Made by a program: the position numbers and the translations under genes
From: Cobetia sp. L2A1
Lineage (GTDB): Bacteria; Pseudomonadota; Gammaproteobacteria; Pseudomonadales; Halomonadaceae
Reading direction: 5' to 3'
DNA: 64,000 nucleotides
Assembly: GCF_009796845.1 (NCBI RefSeq)
Contig: NZ_CP047025.1
Span: 3,472,001-3,536,000 of the forward strand
Part shown: in pieces, positions 56,489-64,000 of the stretch
Numbering within the stretch: the first letter of the stretch is position 1
Layout: each line of letters opens with the position of its first letter
The notes under the pieces: model-generated
Seen by the model: the letters and a program-made list of their open reading frames with translations, nothing else
The model's database searches: none
What the model was told of the DNA's origin: nothing

Positions 56489-56524
56489 AAAAATTGCCCC
56501 GCGCCAATGAAGGCACGGGGCAAA
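56489..56524 (-). terminator. Terminator of the tRNA-Lys operon
   Basis: TTGCCCCGCGCC / GGCACGGGGCAA, with AATTTTTG on the minus strand, just after the third tRNA gene in transcription order. Confidence 0.88.
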
Positions 56525-56527
56525 ATC

Positions 56528-56602
56528 TGGTGGGTCGTGAGGGATTCGAACCTTCGACCAATTGGTTAAAAGCCAACTGCTCTACCACTGAGCTAACGAC
56601 CC
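56528..56602 (-). tRNA. tRNA-Lys(UUU), copy 3 in transcription order
   Basis: This 75-base cloverleaf includes an encoded CCA. The anticodon loop CTTTTAA gives anticodon UUU. The acceptor stem is GGGTCGT / ACGACCC with A73. The D loop is AGTGGTA. The T stem GAAGG / CCCTC has an A-C mismatch at 51-63. It differs from the other two copies at one D-loop base. Confidence 0.96.
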
Positions 56603-56618
56603 AAAACTGGGAGGCGGA

Positions 56619-56693
56619 TGGTGGGTCGTGAGGGATTCGAACCTTCGACCAATTGGTTAAAAGCCAACTGCTCTACCGCTGAGCTAACGACCC
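56619..56693 (-). tRNA. tRNA-Lys(UUU), copy 2
   Basis: Identical to copy 1 (56731-56805), with encoded CCA and the same T-stem mismatch. It is separated by 16 bases from copy 3 and by 37 bases from copy 1, so processing of one precursor is expected. Confidence 0.96.
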
Positions 56694-56730
56694 GCCGCCG
56701 GGTGCTTTGCAAGAGACCATTTCCAGGAAA

Positions 56731-56805
56731 TGGTGGGTCGTGAGGGATTCGAACCTTCGACCAATTGGTTAAAAGCCAACTGCTCTACCGCTGAGCTAAC
56801 GACCC
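56731..56805 (-). tRNA. tRNA-Lys(UUU), copy 1 (promoter-proximal)
   Basis: First of the three tandem genes, with encoded CCA and D loop AGCGGTA. A GC-rich discriminator and a promoter lie just upstream. A short hairpin (CCATTTCC-AGGAAATGG) follows its CCA end. Confidence 0.96.
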
Positions 56806-56821
56806 TTGCGAAGCGGGGCGT

Positions 56822-56850
56822 AAGATACCGCCAATCCAGAGACGACGCAA
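56822..56850 (-). promoter_or_regulatory. sigma-70 promoter of the tRNA-Lys operon
   Basis: On the minus strand TTGCGT, a 17-base spacer and TATCTT are followed by the GC-rich discriminator ACGCCCCGC before the first tRNA. Such a discriminator suggests stringent (ppGpp) control. Confidence 0.65.
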
Positions 56851-56937
56851 GTGTTTCGCGAAAAAACTTCAAGTAAATGACTAGCTTGACCACTGCCAGC
56901 CTGCTCGGAGCTTACCCACGAAAGAGCGCCAGAAACA

Positions 56938-56967
56938 CGCAAGCCCGCGACAGGCGCGGGCTTGCGT
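56938..56967 (-). terminator. rluB terminator
   Basis: CGCAAGCCCGCG / CGCGGGCTTGCG is a 12-bp stem; the minus-strand tail is TGTTTCTGG. It separates rluB from the tRNA promoter. Confidence 0.8.
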
Positions 56968-57032
56968 GGCACTCTTGCGATGACGCTCACTCACTGACAA
57001 TACCTTGAGAAACATGGCATTGGTGAATGCTG

Positions 57033-58325
57033 TTAGCGCGGCTTGCGAGTGCTCTGCGGCGGCTTCTTCATCGCACGCACCGGACGACGCTTTTGCTTGT
57101 CGCGGCTCCAGCGGTTCTGCTCATCCGGTGTCAGTGCCGGCGCCTTGCGATGTTCAAGACCTGACATCGTGGATAGCTCATCGATTTCGCTTTGCTCCAG
57201 CTCCACCCACTCGCCAGCCCGTGCCCGCTTGTCGAGGAAGATGGTGCCGTAACGGACACGCTTCAGACGGCTGACGGTCAATCCCTGGGAGTCCCACAGA
57301 CGGCGAACTTCCCGGTTACGGCCTTCCATGATGACGACGTGGAACCAGCTATTGATGCCTTCGCCGCCAAACTCCTGCACATCAGTAAAGCGCGCAGGGC
57401 CATCTTCCAACATGACACCGCTGACCATATTGACGACGTGCTCGCGCTTGACCTCGCCCATGACGCGCACAGCGTACTCGCGCTCAATCTGGGTCGACGG
57501 ATGCATCAAGCGGTTGGCCAGCTCACCATCAGTGGTGAACAGCAACAGACCACTGGTATTGATGTCGAGGCGACCGATCGCAATCCAACGCTCACCTTTC
57601 AGGCGCGGAAGACGCTCGAAGACCGTACGACGACCTTCCGGGTCTTTACGCGTGCACAGCTCGCCTTCCGGCTTGTTGTACATGATGACGCGGCGTGCAC
57701 TTTCCTCAGCACCCTTGAGGTTCTGCGGACGGTCATCGAGGCTGACCTGATGATGCGGCCCGATACGATCACCCAGCTGAGCAACCTTGCCATTGACCTT
57801 GACGCGGCCTGCGCTGATCGCGACTTCCATCTCACGACGCGAGCCGAGACCAGAACGCGCCAACACCTTCTGCACCTTCTCGTCTTCAAGCAGCTTGTCG
57901 CCCTTGGCCTGCGGCGGCAACGGACGCAACTCAGGCGCGTCTACCGTTGCCTTCTTGCCGACGTTGGCCTTGCTGCCACGCGTGGACTTGCCGGTGTCGC
58001 GTGACGGGCGAGCCAACGTCTGCTCTGCAGCATTGTCGCCAGCCTTGCTGCCAACGGCTGAAGTCTTGGCAAATTCTGCCTTGCCTGAACCCGATTTACC
58101 GGCGACCGCCTTACCAGCGCCTGCTTTGCCGGCGACGACCTTGCCTGTGCCCGTTTTACCAGCGCCAGTTTTACCCGCACTGGACTTGCCAGCGGCATCC
58201 TTGCCTGAACGGAACTTACCCGCGGCATCTTTGTTGCCAGCCGGCTTACCGTTGCTCGGCTTGCTGCTCGCCGGACGAGAGGTCTTGCGCTTGTCGGAAT
58301 CTGTCTTGCTCATGACATGAACCAT
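57033..58325 (-). CDS. rluB: 23S rRNA pseudouridine(2605) synthase RluB, with Lys/Gly-rich N-terminus
   Basis: About 430 residues. The C-terminal catalytic half has an S4 RNA-binding domain ([37 protein letters not shown]), [30 protein letters not shown] and the catalytic [26 protein letters not shown] (Asp in R-L-D). It makes pseudouridine 2605 in 23S rRNA. The first 140 residues are low-complexity, with many x-A/G-G-K units, probably disordered and RNA-binding. E. coli RluB has a Lys-rich C-terminus instead. A second ATG at 58313 would remove four residues. It follows scpB by 20 bases, the usual scpA-scpB-rluB order. Confidence 0.95.
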   Translation of the reverse strand: MVHVMSKTDSDKRKTSRPASSKPSNGKPAGNKDAAGKFRSGKDAAGKSSAGKTGAGKTGTGKVVAGKAGAGKAVAGKSGSGKAEFAKTSAVGSKAGDNAAEQTLARPSRDTGKSTRGSKANVGKKATVDAPELRPLPPQAKGDKLLEDEKVQKVLARSGLGSRREMEVAISAGRVKVNGKVAQLGDRIGPHHQVSLDDRPQNLKGAEESARRVIMYNKPEGELCTRKDPEGRRTVFERLPRLKGERWIAIGRLDINTSGLLLFTTDGELANRLMHPSTQIEREYAVRVMGEVKREHVVNMVSGVMLEDGPARFTDVQEFGGEGINSWFHVVIMEGRNREVRRLWDSQGLTVSRLKRVRYGTIFLDKRARAGEWVELEQSEIDELSTMSGLEHRKAPALTPDEQNRWSRDKQKRRPVRAMKKPPQSTRKPR

Positions 58326-58345
58326 TTCATCAATAGGAGTTTCGC

Positions 58346-59488
58346 TTACGCAGGGTCGTCATCATCGACGGTCCCGGCAGTGGAGGAGTCGTGCGGCTGC
58401 GTATCAGCAGCGTCGTCATCCTCGTCTGCACCGCGCAAACGTTGGCTAAGGCGCGCTTCGAGTGTAGCGAAGTCGAGTCCCAAGCCTGTGGACGCCATCC
58501 CGGCGTGATCTTCTTCCGCCCGTGTGGCGGAGGGTGTCGCTGTCGAGGGGCGCGAAGACATCTCAAGGGGTACATTTTCAAGTGCACGCGCCTTGAGTGC
58601 CTCTTCAAGCTGCTCGGCGGTTACTTCTGGCGGTTGCCAGTCATCAGGCACTGCCGTCGCCGTGGCGTCGTCAGGAATAGCGGGAGTCACCTCACCATCA
58701 TCATCCTGCATCGCCACGGGGTCATTATCTGTTTCTGACACACTGACGACATCCGTACTTGCGATATCAGTACTTGCAATATCGGTACTTGCGACATCAG
58801 CGTCGTCCGCTTTACTACCTGCCTTACCGGCGTCTACCTCACCGCCATCCTGCTCGGCACCCTCATTTTCAGCATCCGGATCTTCCGGTAACGGCAAGGT
58901 CTGCGAGGGCGGCACATCATACAGCTCTGCCTCAAGCTGTTCGAGTCCTTCGAAGCCTTTCAGTTCATGCACCGGCGGAAGCTCCTCAAGCGTCTTGAGC
59001 CCGAAGTCATCAAGGAACTGCCGCGTGGTGGCGAAGACTGCCGGACGCCCCGGCACATCACGGTGCCCAACAACCCGCACCCAGCCGCGCTCGACCAGCG
59101 TACGCATGATCGATGAGCTAACGGTTACACCTCGCACCTGCTCGATATCACCGCGGGTCACAGGTTGACGATAGGCCACCAGCGCCAGGGTCTCCAGTAG
59201 TGCACGGGAATAGCGCTGAGGGCGCTCTTCCCATAACCGCGAGACCCACGGCGAAAACTGCTGACGAATGCGCAGTCGCCAGCCACTGGCCGTTTCAATC
59301 AGCTCCAGCGCGCTGTGCCTGGGCAGGTGACGCTCACCTAGTCGACCAAGCGCTTCACGAAGTGCTGGTTTGGTAGGGCTTGTGTATTCATCGAACAGAC
59401 CTGCCATACGCTCCAGCGTCAGCGGCTCACCGGCCGCCAGCAGCGCGGCTTCAATGATCTGGTCGAGAGGGACATCGCGCTGACTCAT
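58346..59488 (-). CDS. scpB: Condensin subunit ScpB with long acidic C-terminal tail
   Basis: The first 190 residues form the ScpB double winged-helix domain ([25 protein letters not shown]..., [58 protein letters not shown]). ScpB with ScpA and SMC compacts the chromosome. Typical ScpB has about 200 residues; here a 190-residue acidic, low-complexity tail follows, with three copies of a TDIAS-type unit encoded by tandem 15-base repeats (58748-58792). Its start overlaps the scpA stop by four bases. Confidence 0.93.
   Translation of the reverse strand: MSQRDVPLDQIIEAALLAAGEPLTLERMAGLFDEYTSPTKPALREALGRLGERHLPRHSALELIETASGWRLRIRQQFSPWVSRLWEERPQRYSRALLETLALVAYRQPVTRGDIEQVRGVTVSSSIMRTLVERGWVRVVGHRDVPGRPAVFATTRQFLDDFGLKTLEELPPVHELKGFEGLEQLEAELYDVPPSQTLPLPEDPDAENEGAEQDGGEVDAGKAGSKADDADVASTDIASTDIASTDVVSVSETDNDPVAMQDDDGEVTPAIPDDATATAVPDDWQPPEVTAEQLEEALKARALENVPLEMSSRPSTATPSATRAEEDHAGMASTGLGLDFATLEARLSQRLRGADEDDDAADTQPHDSSTAGTVDDDDPA
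58748..58792. repeat. Three tandem 15-base repeats inside scpB
   Basis: Units GACATCCGTACTTGC, GATATCAGTACTTGC and AATATCGGTACTTGC encode A-S-T-D-V/I repeats in the disordered tail. In-frame expansion or contraction would change only tail length. Confidence 0.85.
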
Positions 59489-60546
59489 GACGCCGCGTTC
59501 TCCTGCTCGTCGGATTGAGGGGAAAGGGAGGAGGCTGCATCGTTCTGACGTTCATCACGTTGACCAGCATCAATCTGATCAGCATCCGCAGGAAGTGGCT
59601 CATCGAAAGCTCCCTGTCCCGGGGCTACCTCATGCTCGTCGCCGAATTCCTGCGCTAGCCAATCATTATCGCCACCATCAGGCTCCGGCGTGCGTGCACG
59701 CACATGGATGGGTGACAGCGGCGCATTCTGCACGATTTCGATCAGCGACTCCTTGGCCAACTCCAGGATCGCCATGAAGCTGACAACGACACCAGCACGT
59801 CCTTCCTCCAGCGTGAACAACCGCTCGAAGGGAGTGAAGTGCTCATGCGTCAATAGATTCATGATGATCAGCATACGTTCGCGGGTCGACATCACCTCAC
59901 GCGAGATCGTATGCGCCTGCACGAGATCTGCCTGACGCAGAAGACCAGACAGTGCACCTAACAGCTCGGAAAGATCGACATCAGGATGCGCCACGTGCGT
60001 CTCGAGCTCAGGCAGATCTGCCGTCGCGATAAACCAGTCACGCCCTTGACGCGGCAGGGTATCCAGCTCTTCAGCTGCCAGCTTGGTCTGCTCGTATTCC
60101 TGCAAACGGCGGATCAGCTCGGCACGCGGATCCTCTTCACTCTCGTCGTCGTTCTGACTCGGCTGGCGCGGCAACAAGCTGCGCGACTTTATCTCGGCCA
60201 ACATGGCGGCCATCAGCAGATATTCACCTGCCAGATCAATCTGCATGGCATGCATCAGCTCAACGTATTCGATGTACTGATGCGTGATGGCAGCGACATT
60301 GATCGCGAGAATATCGAGGTTCTGACGACGGATGAGATATAGCAGTAGATCCAGTGGCCCCTCGAAAGTCTCGAGAAACACGCGCAGTGCCTCAGGCGGA
60401 ATATAGAGGTCTTGCGGCATCTCGGTGAGCGCCGTGTCGTTGACGCGCGCCAGCACAGCCGATGCCGCAACAGGGGTGGCAACAAGCGGTGCGGAGTGAT
60501 GTCCATCGGCCAGGACAAAGCTTGCGCCATCGAGCAGGTCGCTCAT
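59485..60546 (-). CDS. scpA: Condensin subunit ScpA (segregation and condensation)
   Basis: About 353 residues. The kleisin N-terminus binds the SMC neck: FEGPLDLLLYLIRRQNLDILAINVAAITHQYIEYVELM. A C-terminal winged helix is found around SFMAILELAKESLIEIVQN. The start ATG 60546 has CAGGAG six bases upstream; a frame open to 60672 has none. The first 55 residues and the acidic end (DADQIDAGQRDERQND) are extra to the core. It begins the scpA-scpB-rluB unit. Confidence 0.94.
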   Translation of the reverse strand: MSDLLDGASFVLADGHHSAPLVATPVAASAVLARVNDTALTEMPQDLYIPPEALRVFLETFEGPLDLLLYLIRRQNLDILAINVAAITHQYIEYVELMHAMQIDLAGEYLLMAAMLAEIKSRSLLPRQPSQNDDESEEDPRAELIRRLQEYEQTKLAAEELDTLPRQGRDWFIATADLPELETHVAHPDVDLSELLGALSGLLRQADLVQAHTISREVMSTRERMLIIMNLLTHEHFTPFERLFTLEEGRAGVVVSFMAILELAKESLIEIVQNAPLSPIHVRARTPEPDGGDNDWLAQEFGDEHEVAPGQGAFDEPLPADADQIDAGQRDERQNDAASSLSPQSDEQENAAS

Positions 60547-60704
60547 GAAATCTCCTGCGGACGTCCGCGATAAGTGAACCACTAGGACGCGCGGCGGCTG
60601 GGGGACGGGCATTCTAGCTGCTCGCGGCCTATCCCCCAAGTCATGATGTTGCCTGTCGCTAACCCCGCACACTAGATGAGTGCTGGCGACATGGACGAGG
60701 ACGC

Positions 60705-61919
60705 TTACCGGTAGGTTAGCCCAATGACGCGCCTCAGCTCATCCAGCGTATCGCGCACGGTATCACGGGCACGTTCAGCCCCTTCCGTCATCAATGTGCG
60801 CACCTTGCCGTGATTGCCTTCAAGCTCCTCGGCGCGATCGCGTATCGGCGCTAGCGTGGCATCAATATGCTCGATCAGGCAGCCCTTGCAGTCCAGACAG
60901 CCGATACTGGCATCGCGGCAGCCGTTGGCGGCCCACTGACGGTCAGATTCAGGCGTAAAGCTCTCATGCAAGCTCCACAGCGGGCAGCGCTCAGGGTCGC
61001 CGGGGTCACTACGTCGAACACGCGCGGGGTCCGTTGGCATCTCACGGACACAGGCCTCGATTTCACGGCGGTTGCTGCGCAGGAAGATCGCACCATCTCG
61101 GGAGCCACCACTAGCATTGAGCTCCATCCCCAACAGCGGTGGCGTCTCGCTTTGCCAGTGTTCCGGCTCACCCAGAATACGTCGCCCTCCACCTTCCAGA
61201 TAGCCCAGCAGACGCTCCTGCTGATGGCGATTGAGCTTGTCTTGCTCAGCCAGCAAACCACGAGCGCGCTCAAATGCTTCGAGGTCACCCTCTTTCTGGT
61301 AGGCGTTCAGCCATTCGCGATAGCGACGGCCACTCTTTTTACCCAGCCGGGCGATGGCCCGCTCGGCCTGTTCCTCAAAGCCGGCATCACGGCCATAGCG
61401 ATGATTGAAGCGCCGTGCCACTTCACGGGTGAACTCGATATGCGCGCGCTGCTCGGGGCCGGCCGGCACTACCTCCCCCCTCAGCGCCAGAATATCGGCG
61501 GCTTGCATCAGGGGGGCACTGAGCATGGCAAGGCTGGCGCCCTGCTGCTCACCGAGGTCCGCGACTATTTCCCGATAGCTGGGCAGGCGCTCCAGCCATG
61601 CCTTGGGTGTGACGCTGGCCAGAATCATGTGGATGTCGGTGAGCTCTGGCACCCACGACTGAATGAATAGCGTCGATAACTTGGGATTGACGCCACAGGC
61701 GAGGCAATCGATAACCATCGCCCAGCTGTACTGCTCGATTTCGTGAGGTGCATGGCCGCTAACCGCCAGCGCATTCCAATCGGCGACCAGAAAATAGGCA
61801 TCATGATGGTATTGCAGTTCGGTCCAGCGCCGGATCACTGCTTGATAGTGTCCGAGTTGCAGGTGTCCGGTGGGGCGTAAACCGGACACAAGCCTGGCCG
61901 AGGTATCGGTGGCACTCAC
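60705..61919 (-). CDS. trpS: Divergent tryptophanyl-tRNA synthetase without a recognisable KMSKS motif
   Basis: The 404-residue protein is clearly in the TrpRS family: the class I HIGH-like motif LRPTGHLQLGHYQA at residues 14-27, FIQSWVPELTDIHMILASVTPKAWLERLPSY, and PLMQAADILALRGEVVPAGPEQRAHIEFTREVARRFNHRYG. At the place of KMSKS (about residues 268-280) the sequence reads NASGGSRDGAIFL, with no K-M-S-K-S. A 50-residue insertion (RARGLLAEQDKLNRHQQERLLGYLEGGGRRILG) precedes it. The tail has a Cys cluster (CRDASIGCLDCKGC). GTG start follows AGGAG. It may be a paralogue or a special lineage of TrpRS; a second trpS elsewhere would decide. Confidence 0.8.
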   Translation of the reverse strand: MSATDTSARLVSGLRPTGHLQLGHYQAVIRRWTELQYHHDAYFLVADWNALAVSGHAPHEIEQYSWAMVIDCLACGVNPKLSTLFIQSWVPELTDIHMILASVTPKAWLERLPSYREIVADLGEQQGASLAMLSAPLMQAADILALRGEVVPAGPEQRAHIEFTREVARRFNHRYGRDAGFEEQAERAIARLGKKSGRRYREWLNAYQKEGDLEAFERARGLLAEQDKLNRHQQERLLGYLEGGGRRILGEPEHWQSETPPLLGMELNASGGSRDGAIFLRSNRREIEACVREMPTDPARVRRSDPGDPERCPLWSLHESFTPESDRQWAANGCRDASIGCLDCKGCLIEHIDATLAPIRDRAEELEGNHGKVRTLMTEGAERARDTVRDTLDELRRVIGLTYR

Positions 61920-62059
61920 CTTGTGAGTTCTCCTGAAGCGTATGAAGCGGCCAGTCTATCAACCCCAGCACCCGATCAGCATCCCCGCGACGTCGTGTCA
62001 TTTGTCGAATACGGCCAGTCGGGCCATCGCAAACTACAAAATGACGATGAATAGCCATA

Positions 62060-63898
62060 TCAGCCTGCCGCGATACCCGTACGATAACGGCCAGCATAGT
62101 CGAACAACTTGTCGCGAATCTGCCAGTAACGGCCGCTCTTGCGCCCGATGACGAAGTCGGGCGCCTTGAGCCGCCCCTCTCCCGCCAGTACCTCGGCAAT
62201 GTTCTTGGGTGCCCAATCACTGCCCGGCGCACGCAGATGACGGGCAAGGAAGCTCAACCGGAACGCATGTCGTTGTGGCGCCGTTTCCAGCGCGAACCAT
62301 TCGGAGAGGTCAGTACCATCTTCATCAAAATAAGTGACCTTGAGGCGTGGCAGGCCACGCCCATTGCGCGTCTCTTCCAACTGCCAGCCGCTGACGCGTA
62401 ACACTCGAGCGTCACGTAGCTTGAGTGCATCGCGTAGCTTGTCATCGGGATCGACCAATCGTGCCTGACAGCCATGACAGTGGCGTGCGGCAATGTCGTT
62501 GGCTTCCCCACACTGTGGGCAAGCCTTGGCACGGTAACGAAAATCGCATTGCACCAACTTGGTGGCCTTGACCGGCGAGCCATCGTTGCCTGGCACAGGC
62601 TCAGCCTCGTGCCTAGGCTCCGCTGCGCCCAGCAGTGCGGATGGCTCGACCAACCCCTGACAGCGTCGCCCGAAGTGCTCGATGACCAGATCTCCGTCCT
62701 TGCGCCCCCAGAAGAGATTGGCGTTGCCACACACCGGACACTCGACCTGAACTGGTTCGGTGTCACCTGCCGGCTTGGGGGTCGCCACTTCCGGCGCGTA
62801 GAGATCCCAGGGGTTGCCCGCATAATCAAGAATCAGGCAGTCGGACTTGCCGGGACTGAGGCGCAGGCCGCGACCGATGATCTGCTGATAGAGACTGACC
62901 GATTCCGTCGGTCGCAGAATGGCGATCATGTCCACATGCGGTGCATCAAAGCCCGTCGTCAGCACGGCTACATTGACCAGATACTTGAGCTGCTGCGCCT
63001 TGAACGCCGTAATCAACCGCTCACGTTCATCGCCGTGCGTAGTACCGGTAATCAATGCCGCCTCGCCTTCGGGCAGCAAGCCAGTCACTTCCTCAGCATG
63101 CTCGACGGTAGAACAGAACACCATTACGCCACGTCGCTCACGCGCCTGCGCGACGATATCCAACACGATGCCGGGTGTGGCGCGTGAGCCCTGCACGACG
63201 TCATTGAGTTCCTCTTCCTTGAAGCTGCCACCAATGCCTGGCGCAAGTTGCGAGAAGTCGTAGCGCGCCACGGCGACATCAATACGCTTCGGTTCGCTCA
63301 AAAAGCCCTGCCGCACCATCAATCGCAGTGGCTGCTCGAACACACAGTCACGAAAGAAGCAGTCGTCATCGCCACGCACCATGCCGTGATAGTGGCGGTG
63401 ATAGATGAACCCCTGCCCCAATCGAAAGGGAGTCGCGGTCAACCCCAATACCTTGAGGCGTGGATTGCGCTCACGCAGGTGGGCAATCACCTTGCGATAG
63501 CTGGCATCTTTCTCCAGCGAGACACGGTGACATTCATCGATCACCAGCAGCGTGAAAGCAGGCTCATATGCGGTAGGACTAAAGGCATCAAGGTTACGCA
63601 CCACCGATTGCACCGAGCCGAACACCACCTGTCGCGTGGCCTGTTTACGCTTGAGGCCTGCGCTGAAGATATCGGCTTCGAGTTCGTAGGCCTCGTACTT
63701 GGCGTGGTTCTGCTCGACCAGCTCACGCACGTGCGCCAGCACCAGCACCCGCCCACGCGCGATGCGCGCTAGCTCAGCGATGACAAGCGACTTGCCACTA
63801 CCTGTCGGCAGCACGATGACACCCGCTTCATCAGTGGCGCGAAAGTGCTCGACGGTGCGTCGAACGGCTTCGTACTGATAAGGGCGCAGCTCAAACAT
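62060..63898 (-). CDS. radD: DEAD/DEAH-box helicase-family protein RadD (YejH)
   Basis: About 612 residues (E. coli RadD has 586), superfamily 2 with a UvrB/ResIII-like core. Walker A is VLPTGSGKS near residue 30, motif II is VIDECHR, motif III is GLTATPFR, and motif VI is [16 protein letters not shown]-terminal zinc-finger module holds two Cys pairs ([11 protein letters not shown]...RRCQG and [18 protein letters not shown]). RadD helps RecA-mediated strand exchange and repair of double-strand breaks. ATG 63898 ([12 protein letters not shown]) is chosen by family; the frame is open 21 codons earlier and no strong Shine-Dalgarno is seen. Confidence 0.92.
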   Translation of the reverse strand: MFELRPYQYEAVRRTVEHFRATDEAGVIVLPTGSGKSLVIAELARIARGRVLVLAHVRELVEQNHAKYEAYELEADIFSAGLKRKQATRQVVFGSVQSVVRNLDAFSPTAYEPAFTLLVIDECHRVSLEKDASYRKVIAHLRERNPRLKVLGLTATPFRLGQGFIYHRHYHGMVRGDDDCFFRDCVFEQPLRLMVRQGFLSEPKRIDVAVARYDFSQLAPGIGGSFKEEELNDVVQGSRATPGIVLDIVAQARERRGVMVFCSTVEHAEEVTGLLPEGEAALITGTTHGDERERLITAFKAQQLKYLVNVAVLTTGFDAPHVDMIAILRPTESVSLYQQIIGRGLRLSPGKSDCLILDYAGNPWDLYAPEVATPKPAGDTEPVQVECPVCGNANLFWGRKDGDLVIEHFGRRCQGLVEPSALLGAAEPRHEAEPVPGNDGSPVKATKLVQCDFRYRAKACPQCGEANDIAARHCHGCQARLVDPDDKLRDALKLRDARVLRVSGWQLEETRNGRGLPRLKVTYFDEDGTDLSEWFALETAPQRHAFRLSFLARHLRAPGSDWAPKNIAEVLAGEGRLKAPDFVIGRKSGRYWQIRDKLFDYAGRYRTGIAAG

Positions 63899-64000
63899 AC
63901 GATAACCGGCCCGAGAAGAACGCAACATGAAGGAGGTAAACAGAACACATGACAGAGCCACCGAGTCGAATATGAATGCGGAGATAACGCATCATTATCC

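Noticed and set aside
56528..56805. Three near-identical, regularly spaced units that look like a CRISPR or satellite repeat
   Set aside because: Each unit folds as a tRNA-Lys with CCA; spacers differ in length and there are no cas genes.

Overview
The window is a contiguous piece of a gammaproteobacterial chromosome. Gene content, gene order and protein sequences point to the Halomonadaceae (Halomonas/Cobetia-like): TrkA and TrkH following rsmB, a VC_2705-type Na+/acetate symporter with a DUF4212 subunit, a CrbS/CrbR acetate switch, an AceE/three-lipoyl AceF pyruvate dehydrogenase, and RluB-ScpB-ScpA. The genus is inferred from overall resemblance only. No insertion sequence, prophage, integron, CRISPR array, rRNA operon or plasmid function was found, so this is core chromosome. 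Genes are dense, on both strands, and most transcription units end in clear intrinsic terminators.

Layout. 1-3.3 kb (+): the end of rsmB, then trkA-trkH (K+ uptake). 3.3-9.6 kb (-): tapT (DTW protein), a bile-acid:Na+ symporter-family transporter, a CobB sirtuin, aceK, ttcA and a small membrane protein. 10-24 kb is an acetate module. It holds a DnaQ-like exonuclease, a cNMP/CBS/DUF294 protein, the Na+/acetate symporter and its DUF4212 partner (one minus-strand unit), the divergent 1339-residue hybrid sensor kinase CrbS, its LuxR-type regulator CrbR, an EamA exporter and acetyl-CoA synthetase. 24-34.6 kb: sprT, a UPF0149 protein, a cardiolipin synthase-like PLD protein, plsB, rsmJ, uppP, tsaB, adk and a TerC-family protein. 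34.7-39.6 kb (-): aceE-aceF. 40-47 kb: ampD divergent from nadC and a methyltransferase; then mtnB-mtnD-mtnC-GNAT (methionine salvage), divergent from trmO and an FMN reductase. 47-51 kb (-): dapA-bamC-MBL hydrolase-purC. 51-56 kb: bcp, perM-like plus a TusA-like gene, bepA and nadA. 56.5-56.8 kb: three tandem tRNA-Lys(UUU) genes. 57-64 kb (-): rluB, scpB, scpA, a divergent TrpRS and radD.

How the genes work together. The strongest theme is two-carbon metabolism. Acetate is imported (ActP-like/DUF4212), sensed (CrbS/CrbR) and activated (Acs). Flow is split by AceK (isocitrate dehydrogenase phosphorylation), Acs may be deacylated by CobB, and PDH supplies acetyl-CoA from pyruvate. The other genes serve housekeeping: phospholipid synthesis (plsB, cls), wall recycling (ampD, uppP), NAD synthesis (nadA, nadC), tRNA modification (tapT, ttcA, tsaB, trmO), envelope assembly (bamC, bepA) and chromosome condensation (scpAB).

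I found no clearly new multi-gene defence or biosynthetic system. The points most worth a second look are a TrpRS with no recognisable KMSKS motif, three tRNA-Lys copies that share an A-C mismatch in the T stem, a sirtuin without its zinc cysteines, a PrxQ without its usual resolving cysteine, a nine-G tract in the trkH pore codons, and inverted repeats upstream of the acetate genes.
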